Positions 34,746 to 39,053 of a DNA stretch of 39,053 nucleotides are shown here, in pieces. The stretch comes from an uncultured Jannaschia sp. (GTDB lineage: Bacteria > Pseudomonadota > Alphaproteobacteria > Rhodobacterales > Rhodobacteraceae). The notes beneath the pieces are model-generated. The model had not been told where the DNA came from. It saw only the letters and a program-made list of their open reading frames with translations, and made no database searches. How positions within the stretch are numbered: position 1 is the first letter of the stretch; every line of letters begins with the position of its first letter. The DNA lies in the NCBI GenBank assembly GCA_947494145.1, contig CANLTZ010000006.1, positions 215,001 through 254,053 on the forward strand. The letters run 5' to 3'. Position numbers and translations under genes: made by a program.

Positions 34746-35660
34746 TTATGAGGTGTTCAGAGTTTCCTTAAGAGCAGCGACCAACTCAGCACGCCGTCCC
34801 GCGTCCAATTTATCGAGGTTATGTTGCCGCCACAAAATTGCTGGCAAGTCTTTTGCGTGAGGAACATTCAGCAAGCCCCAGTCCGGTTCGCCCGACTCAA
34901 AACCGACCAAGAACGTCCGATGGTCGTCGGGTATATTGCCAATCAATGCATCGATCATGGCTGCTTGTGTTTGTATCAATTCGTCGATGGTGACAGCTTC
35001 GTCTGTCATGCCTTCAAACCCGTCGCGATATTCGTCGCTCAAGTCTTTGCATCGCCCTGAAAGAACCTCAAACATCGGCCGGTTGTGGCTCATCAAGTAG
35101 ACTATAAAAGCTTCTCGCAGCTCATCGCTCAGCCCTTCATTCGCCAACAAATCCCGAACATCAAACAAGTCGCGCGGGTGCTGCCTGTCTAAGGCTGCAA
35201 CCAGTTTTCCAGCATAGAGGTCTTCGAAAGAAACGACGGTTGTTTCTGCGAACCCGTATGCATCCTCGACCGCTTCCGCCACCGGCATAACACTCGGGTC
35301 TTTCACAACACCCCTGAGAACGGGCGAAATCTCGATCTTGACTTGGGTTCCATTGGCACTCACGACCAAGCGCAGCACAGCGCCTTCTTTGATAGTTTGC
35401 GCCACATGCGCACCAGGTAGATCTTCTAGAATTTGCGCCTCTATCCGCTTCATTGCGGCATCAATGCCAGCCAATGCATCTGGACGTCCGTGCATGGGCA
35501 GATACATCAGATCGATATCGACCGAGAGTCGAGGCAGGTTGCGGAAAAACAGGTTGATTGCCGTTCCGCCTTTCAGCGCAAAACAGTCCTCCTGCGCGAC
35601 GATTGGCAGAAGCCTCATAAGAAGGCGCACTTGTGCCTGATATACTTCATTGATCGGCAT
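34746..35660 (-). CDS. abiEii: AbiEii/AbiGii family nucleotidyltransferase toxin
   Basis: A 304-residue nucleotidyltransferase-fold toxin of a type IV toxin-antitoxin system with phage-abortive-infection function in related systems. Motif I is GGTAINLFFR (31-40) followed by the metal-binding pair D48-x-D50 in LSVDIDL. The later DLYAGKLVAALDRQHPRDLFD segment is the family's lysine/aspartate motif. The ATG at 35660 overlaps the antitoxin gene end by 14 bases. It is convergent with the relaxase gene, 24 bases apart, with no terminator seen between them. Homologues transfer nucleotides to tRNA acceptor stems; that activity is inferred here. Confidence 0.88.
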   Translation of the reverse strand: MPINEVYQAQVRLLMRLLPIVAQEDCFALKGGTAINLFFRNLPRLSVDIDLMYLPMHGRPDALAGIDAAMKRIEAQILEDLPGAHVAQTIKEGAVLRLVVSANGTQVKIEISPVLRGVVKDPSVMPVAEAVEDAYGFAETTVVSFEDLYAGKLVAALDRQHPRDLFDVRDLLANEGLSDELREAFIVYLMSHNRPMFEVLSGRCKDLSDEYRDGFEGMTDEAVTIDELIQTQAAMIDALIGNIPDDHRTFLVGFESGEPDWGLLNVPHAKDLPAILWRQHNLDKLDAGRRAELVAALKETLNTS

Positions 35661-36498
35661 ACATATCCTCCGGCACTGTGATTGAGTAAACCGGATCAAA
35701 CCGCCCGCCTTTGACGAGCATACGTTTACCTTTTCCAAAATCGATCACATCTTTGTCGAGGCGATTGAGCCATGCATGGCGGTGACGGTCAGCAAAGAAA
35801 AAAAAGAGCCTTTTGACCTTTATGCTGTCACAGTCACCCAGCAATTTTTGCAACCGCCTAGGGCTGAAATTTACTGCTCCTTGCATGATCATGTCGGCTT
35901 GATGGAAGCTTTCGTTGCTGGGCAACTCATCGAGCATTTCCAAAAAGGCGCGCTCCGGCTGTGAAAGTGTGAGGGGCCAATCCCATTGCCCCCAACTGAG
36001 CTCAGTCAAACTTCCACCTTGGAAACGGGTCAGATCACGCCCTTCGCCTGAGGTTAAGTTCCATGCGAGACTACCCAAACCAAATGTGATCGGTTCATTT
36101 CGGAACAGCGTCTGGCTGTTGTGATACACAAAGCGCTGCGGCAGATCGAGTTTACTAAGCCAGCTTGGCGGTCGGCTTGGACCATAAAGATGAACGACCT
36201 TCGTTGTATCGGAGACGTAGTGCGCAAAACCTTGAAGCTCCAAGGCCGTTTTGCCCCCTACTGTGAGGGGCGTTTCGAGAAGGGTCTGTAGGGATATGAC
36301 AACTTGTTGCCAAGTGATTGAACCGCGAGGCCGCCGGTACACGCTCCGCGCAGGCTGCTCAAGCCAACCATTTTTGACATAGTAACTGCGAAGGTTGCTT
36401 TGTATGCCTTTAGCTTCCAGCCAAGCGGCATCAACGACCAGGCCTTCTGGCAGGTCCTTCTCCAATTGTTTTATTCTTGCTGATCTTTGCTCAACCAT
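35647..36498 (-). CDS. abiEi: AbiEi-type transcriptional antitoxin
   Basis: A 283-residue antitoxin. The N-terminal winged-helix region (about 5-60, with QSNLRSYYVKNGWLEQ and the SVYRRPRG wing) binds the operon promoter. The C-terminal domain (LSQPERAFLEMLDELP and following) is the part that neutralises the toxin in AbiEi proteins. It precedes and overlaps the toxin gene, the standard order. The ATG at 36498 has no clear ribosome site but lies directly beside an inverted-repeat pair in the promoter region. Confidence 0.85.
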   Translation of the reverse strand: MVEQRSARIKQLEKDLPEGLVVDAAWLEAKGIQSNLRSYYVKNGWLEQPARSVYRRPRGSITWQQVVISLQTLLETPLTVGGKTALELQGFAHYVSDTTKVVHLYGPSRPPSWLSKLDLPQRFVYHNSQTLFRNEPITFGLGSLAWNLTSGEGRDLTRFQGGSLTELSWGQWDWPLTLSQPERAFLEMLDELPSNESFHQADMIMQGAVNFSPRRLQKLLGDCDSIKVKRLFFFFADRHRHAWLNRLDKDVIDFGKGKRMLVKGGRFDPVYSITVPEDMYADQ

Positions 36499-36499
36499 A

Positions 36500-36560
36500 T
36501 TGAGTATATTGACATACTTTCAAACTATCTACAAGTTTACAAAAGATCCAAAATACTCAA
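36500..36560 (-). promoter_or_regulatory. Inverted repeats upstream of the AbiE operon (candidate operator)
   Basis: TTGAGTAT at 36500-36507 and its perfect complement ATACTCAA at 36553-36560 bracket 45 A/T-rich bases directly before the antitoxin start. AbiEi antitoxins are known to repress their operon by binding paired inverted repeats that flank the promoter, so this is a good operator candidate. The enclosed bases contain several weak -35/-10-like words but no clear best pair. Confidence 0.5.
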
Positions 36561-36599
36561 CTAAAGTGAGCAAAACATGCGGTACGCAAACTGAGGTAC

Positions 36600-36625
36600 A
36601 TCCGTCCACCACGTGATGGACGGAT
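36600..36625. terminator. Hairpin between the small island genes and the AbiE promoter
   Basis: ATCCGTCCA pairs perfectly with TGGACGGAT around an 8-base loop. A T-rich tract follows only in the rightward direction, while the gene it follows (36633-36920) runs leftward. It may end that leftward transcript as a weak or Rho-assisted terminator, or insulate the AbiE promoter. Confidence 0.5.
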
Positions 36626-36632
36626 TGGTTTT

Positions 36633-36920
36633 CTAAAAAAGACATAGCTGCCTTGCGGCCTCCGCCTTCTGCTTCCAAACGTCTTTTTCGGCTTCATGGT
36701 CGAGCCAAGCAAGAACATATGCTTCCGGCCCGCCATGCTCTTCGACGATCCCATCAGGCAAGAAATGCGAGCGATAGCCGGTTTCTGTGATCGGGATTTG
36801 CGCGTCGTCCATGGCGGTGATCTCCAAGTGATCAAAGTCTGATTTCCAGCGACGCTTCCAAAAAACGATGCGTATCCTTACGCCGCGCCAGTCGATCTGG
36901 CTGGTGACGGGGGCGCTCAT
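36633..36920 (-). CDS. Small island protein of unknown function (95 aa)
   Basis: A 95-residue protein that resembles small conserved proteins carried on alphaproteobacterial plasmids and integrative elements: an IDWRGVRIRIVFWKRRW beta-rich start, ITETGYRSHFLPDG in the middle (about 44-57) and AWLDHEAEKDVW near the end. It has no signal peptide and no membrane segment. It overlaps the upstream 76-residue gene by 4 bases, so the two are coupled. Function is unknown. Its repeated company with transfer genes suggests an element-maintenance role. Confidence 0.75.
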   Translation of the reverse strand: MSAPVTSQIDWRGVRIRIVFWKRRWKSDFDHLEITAMDDAQIPITETGYRSHFLPDGIVEEHGGPEAYVLAWLDHEAEKDVWKQKAEAARQLCLF

Positions 36921-37147
36921 GCGCGCTCCGCATCGTCAGAAGGTTCGGACGTATCTTCGAGCGGTAAGCGCAGAACGATACGGCCATTGATCGGGAGGGT
37001 TTCGAGCTGAAGCGTATAGCCTTTGGCGTCTTTGTGCGACCATGCCGCTCCGACTTTGTTCCAGAAGGATTTGTCGCCTTTTTGGACGACATGCCAGGCC
37101 AGATAGTCAGGTGCCTTGTGCTCTTGGTTTTGGTTTTCGCGTGCCAT
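36917..37147 (-). CDS. Small island protein of unknown function (76 aa)
   Basis: A 76-residue protein of a type common on alphaproteobacterial mobile elements, with DYLAWHVVQKGDKSFWNKVGAA (split as DYLAWHVVQKGDK and SFWNKVGAAWSHKDAKGY) and a closing LPINGRIVLRLPLE. It is soluble and probably mostly beta. An AGGAGA site precedes the ATG at 37147. It is the first gene of a coupled pair with the 95-residue protein. Function is unknown. Confidence 0.78.
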   Translation of the reverse strand: MARENQNQEHKAPDYLAWHVVQKGDKSFWNKVGAAWSHKDAKGYTLQLETLPINGRIVLRLPLEDTSEPSDDAERA

Positions 37148-37299
37148 AATGTTTCTCCTTTGTTTGGGTTGGCTTGCTAACGCGCTCCCAAAGACCGGAT
37201 GCGAAAGATCAGATGTCATTTCCAACACGGGTGAGCGGCACGCGAACTGGTGCGGGCAGGATATTGAAAGCTGATCTGCGTCCGGTCAGGGATTCCAAG

Positions 37300-37655
37300 C
37301 GTCTCTAATGCAAGCCACCTCAGACAAAGACGTCAGAACAGCCCGAGGCAGAAAACCAATCCAAGCCACGACATTGCCACCAAAGGTATACAGTCCAGAA
37401 CGTCCAAATTTTCCAAAGGATAGAACCAAGCGCGCAGTCGCACAGCGCCAACAGGCAACGGCATCAACAAACCCTGATCAGGCCAGCCAACGCCAGCACT
37501 ACCGCAAGATACCGCATCAATGACCCGCCGCATTTTAATGCGATCCACCAACAGCCAAGCAAGACAGACCAACCGAACCATCAAGCGCCTTTGATGTGTG
37601 TGCGGGCCGAAAGGCCCTGAGTGGTTCGGGGCCTCCTTTTTGAGTGGAGGATCAC
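37300..37655 (+). promoter_or_regulatory. A/C-rich leader ending in mutually exclusive hairpins
   Basis: This fills most of a 508-base gap (37148-37655). About 280 bases are strikingly rich in A and C on the + strand. Then come GGGCC (37604-37608), GAAA, GGCCC (37613-37617), GGGCCT (37629-37634) and CCTCC (37632-37636), T5, then GGAGG (37646-37650), six bases before the ATG at 37656. The second arm can pair with the first or the third, and CCTCC can pair with the Shine-Dalgarno GGAGG. This looks like a 5' leader that controls the small gene at 37656. The open frame at 37308-37523 within it has no coding character. Confidence 0.5.
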
Positions 37656-37835
37656 ATGAAACTCGTCTCACGATTTGAAGCAGCATCGCGCAGTACAGCG
37701 GAGTTGCATGGGCTATTCAAAGAAGCGTTCAATGCATTTGCTGCCGCGCCACGCGGCTCAGAAGAGCGCCGAACGGCGCTAAGCTCATTGGAAAATATTG
37801 AAGCTGAACTGGCATCCCGCCCGTCATATCTATGA
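37656..37835 (+). CDS. Small island protein of unknown function (59 aa)
   Basis: A 59-residue helical protein: RFEAASRSTAELHGLFKEAF (5-24) and EERRTALSSLENIEAEL (about 37-53). Similar short proteins are frequent on alphaproteobacterial plasmids and integrative elements. The ATG at 37656 is used because GGAGG lies just upstream; an ATG four codons earlier lies within that site. It follows a structured leader and stands alone on the + strand. Function is unknown. Confidence 0.7.
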   Translation: MKLVSRFEAASRSTAELHGLFKEAFNAFAAAPRGSEERRTALSSLENIEAELASRPSYL

Positions 37836-37871
37836 TCGAGCAGCGATTACGTGTCAGTGATATGAAATTGC

Positions 37872-38258
37872 CTAATGCAAAGCTCGGTCCAGACCTGAGT
37901 CCGGATCATCGGGGATACAGCCAATAACAAGGTCGCATGCTTTTTCCCATCCCTTTTTCGTGTGCGGTTTCGGAAGCCATTTCGGACGCTCACCCGGCGA
38001 CGAGTCAGGGATCATTCCGTCTGCTTTTGCCGCAGCAAACGCCCTTCTCAGTTCCTCGACCGTCACTTCTTCCAAATTCTTACCGTACTCACCAGCTTGC
38101 TCATGAACAAAGTCCAGTCCTACCATCACAGCCACCGTTAAATATGCACGTCGTCGAGCCACTACCTTTGAAACTTCTGAAGAGCGCTTTACCTCTTCTT
38201 CAAGGGCGCTCACCGCCTGCTTAAATTCACTCATCACACTCATAAAAACATAACTCAT
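37872..38258 (-). CDS. Hypothetical protein (128 aa)
   Basis: I do not recognise this protein. It has a helical N-terminus rich in Glu, Lys and Arg (EFKQAVSALEEEVKRSSEV), a more hydrophobic stretch AYLTVAVMVGLDFV (about 39-52) too short and polar-flanked to be a sure membrane segment, and a Pro/Lys-rich middle (ERPKWLPKPHTKKGW). Three in-frame ATGs (38258, 38243, 38234) compete and none has a good ribosome site; the longest is given. It lies between the 59-residue gene and the ardC remnant. It has the lower GC of the island. Confidence 0.6.
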   Translation of the reverse strand: MSYVFMSVMSEFKQAVSALEEEVKRSSEVSKVVARRRAYLTVAVMVGLDFVHEQAGEYGKNLEEVTVEELRRAFAAAKADGMIPDSSPGERPKWLPKPHTKKGWEKACDLVIGCIPDDPDSGLDRALH

Positions 38259-38342
38259 TAATTTTAAAAGAAAATAAACTATCTCAAGGATTGAAACCTG
38301 TCAAAAAAATCTCTTTTGAAATCAGTGAACGTTTCAAAGAGA

Positions 38343-38369
38343 TCGGCCAAGCCATCAAGGCTTGGCCGA
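38343..38369 (-). terminator. Rho-independent terminator after ardC
   Basis: A perfect 11-base stem, TCGGCCAAGCC with GGCTTGGCCGA, around a 5-base loop begins 8 bases after the ardC stop codon. Leftward it is followed by TCTCTTTG; rightward by AATTTTC, so it may work both ways. Confidence 0.75.
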
Positions 38370-38377
38370 AATTTTCT

Positions 38378-38976
38378 TCACGCGACTGCCTGCTCCGGCT
38401 CTTCCCCTTCGCCCTGAAACCCGTTCAAGAAATCCGCCGCGCGCTGCGCATGCGCTGCGGCGCTGAAGATCGCGCGCTTGTCGTCTTTCAGGACTTTGAG
38501 CCAGCTCTGAATATAGGCCGCGTGATCCGTACCGGGTTCCGGCGTCAAAGCTAGATCAGCACAAAGAAACGCTGCGCCAAGTTCGGCCACAAGTTCCTCG
38601 CGTGCATAGCCTTCATCGCCCCACTTTTTGCGCCCAAACTCACGATCAAGACGTTTCTTGTGCTTTGTCCAGTGTGTCAGCTCATGCGCCAAAGTTGCAT
38701 AGTAGGCTTCAGGACTGCGGAAGCTTTCAAAAAACGGCATCTGCACATGATCACTACCGCCAGAATAGAAAGCGCGGTTTCCACCGTGGCGAACATCTGC
38801 GCCCGTCTTGGCAAAAAAATTGTCTGCATGATCAATCCGCAAAACAGGATCAATGACCTTTGGAGGCTCTGCATAGTAGTGATCGGGCAAGCCTTCGATC
38901 TGCTCCACGTTGAACACTGAATAACCCTTCATGAAAGGGATTTTGCGCTCTTCCTCACCGCCGTCGCTGGTTTCTT
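38378..38976 (-). pseudogene. ardC: ArdC-like antirestriction zincin, C-terminal part, cut by an IS element
   Basis: About 199 codons of an ArdC (DUF1738/zincin-like metallopeptidase) protein. Clear family segments run from ERKIPFMKGYSVFNVEQIEG (split as ERKIPFMKGY and SVFNVEQIEG) through DHVQMPFFESF to the zinc motif HELTHW and EELVAELGAAFLC, then a normal C-terminus. ArdC proteins protect incoming single-stranded DNA and block restriction. The N-terminal ssDNA-binding domain should continue to the right, but homology stops at about 38976, where an IS3-type terminal repeat starts; the frame to the window end reads IS sequence backwards. Without the N-domain the gene is probably inactive unless the IS has moved in without loss and the rest lies beyond. 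Confidence 0.72.
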
Positions 38977-39053
38977 TGAACCGCGCCGGGTTTGCCGGAG
39001 GCTCCAACTCCTGAGTAGGATGGAGCATCATGAGCAAGACGACGAACAAGTAT
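38977..39053 (+). mobile_element. Left end of an IS3-family insertion sequence (partial)
   Basis: The last 77 bases match the left end of IS3-family elements common in alphaproteobacteria: a terminal sequence beginning TGAACCGCGCCGGGTTTGCC, then a short leader and a transposase start. The start coincides with the point where ArdC homology ends on the other strand. The right end and target duplication lie outside the window, so the family assignment rests on recall of typical ends. Confidence 0.62.
39030..39053 (+). CDS. IS3-family transposase OrfA, first eight codons (partial)
   Basis: The window ends eight codons into a + strand frame reading MSKTTNKY. The N-terminus M-S/T-K-x-T-N-K-F/Y-S-P-E-V is characteristic of OrfA helix-turn-helix proteins of IS3 elements in alphaproteobacteria. 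An AGGATGGAG sequence precedes the ATG. Only the start is visible, so the call depends on the IS end just upstream. Confidence 0.55.

Noticed and set aside
37308-37523. 71-codon plus-strand frame in the A/C-rich leader
   Set aside because: Gln/Arg/Pro/Thr-rich translation follows from base composition; no ribosome site.
1-39053. CRISPR array
   Set aside because: No regularly spaced direct repeats were seen on either strand.

Overview
The window reads as an alphaproteobacterial replicon, most probably Rhodobacterales. The supporting signs are high GC, a Bzt/Aap-type acidic amino-acid ABC operon, an NnrU-family membrane protein, and an accessory island of a type familiar from alphaproteobacterial plasmids and integrative elements. 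It opens in the 3' end of a 23S rRNA gene, followed by a 5S rRNA and a terminator. No tRNA follows the 5S.

Region 1 (0.7-7.5 kb) holds a long glutathione-transferase-like protein and an aldehyde-oxidation block: a GAF/Fis-type regulator without an AAA+ domain, an ExaC/AcoD-like aldehyde dehydrogenase, a terminator, then a thiopurine S-methyltransferase gene overlapping a DUF779 gene. An NnrU-like membrane protein and an SMP-30/strictosidine-synthase-like beta-propeller lie on the other strand.

Region 2 (7.6-16.3 kb) is a hopanoid locus in two converging halves. hpnN (RND transporter) and hpnH (adenosylhopane synthase) run rightward. hpnA, hpnD, shc and hpnG run leftward. The two halves meet tail to tail with a 27-base overlap. 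hpnC and hpnE, needed with hpnD to make squalene, are not here.

Region 3 (16.4-20.8 kb) is a leftward bztABCD-type operon for glutamate/glutamine/aspartate/asparagine uptake, with an intercistronic hairpin after the binding-protein gene.

Region 4 (21.1-32.6 kb) is a cyclic-ureide/D-amino-acid locus. It encodes two intact dihydropyrimidinase/hydantoinases, a hydantoin racemase, an N-carbamoyl-D-amino-acid amidohydrolase, a DapA-superfamily lyase, a class V PLP enzyme, a VOC protein, a solute-binding protein without a signal peptide, a flavoprotein and an SDR epimerase/dehydrogenase. The core enzymes could open a substituted hydantoin or dihydropyrimidine, racemise it and release a D-amino acid. 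The real substrate is unknown, and the set of partners is the most likely place for undescribed biochemistry.

Region 5 (32.6-39.05 kb) is a lower-GC mobilisable island: a candidate oriT, mobC, a relaxase whose N-terminal part contains no tyrosine, an AbiEi/AbiEii type IV toxin-antitoxin pair, four small island genes, an A/C-rich leader ending in mutually exclusive hairpins, and the C-terminal part of an ArdC antirestriction protein. The ardC gene appears to be cut by an IS3-family element whose left end and first codons form the last 77 bases of the window. No integrase or replication gene is visible, so it cannot be said from here whether the island is integrated or plasmid-borne.
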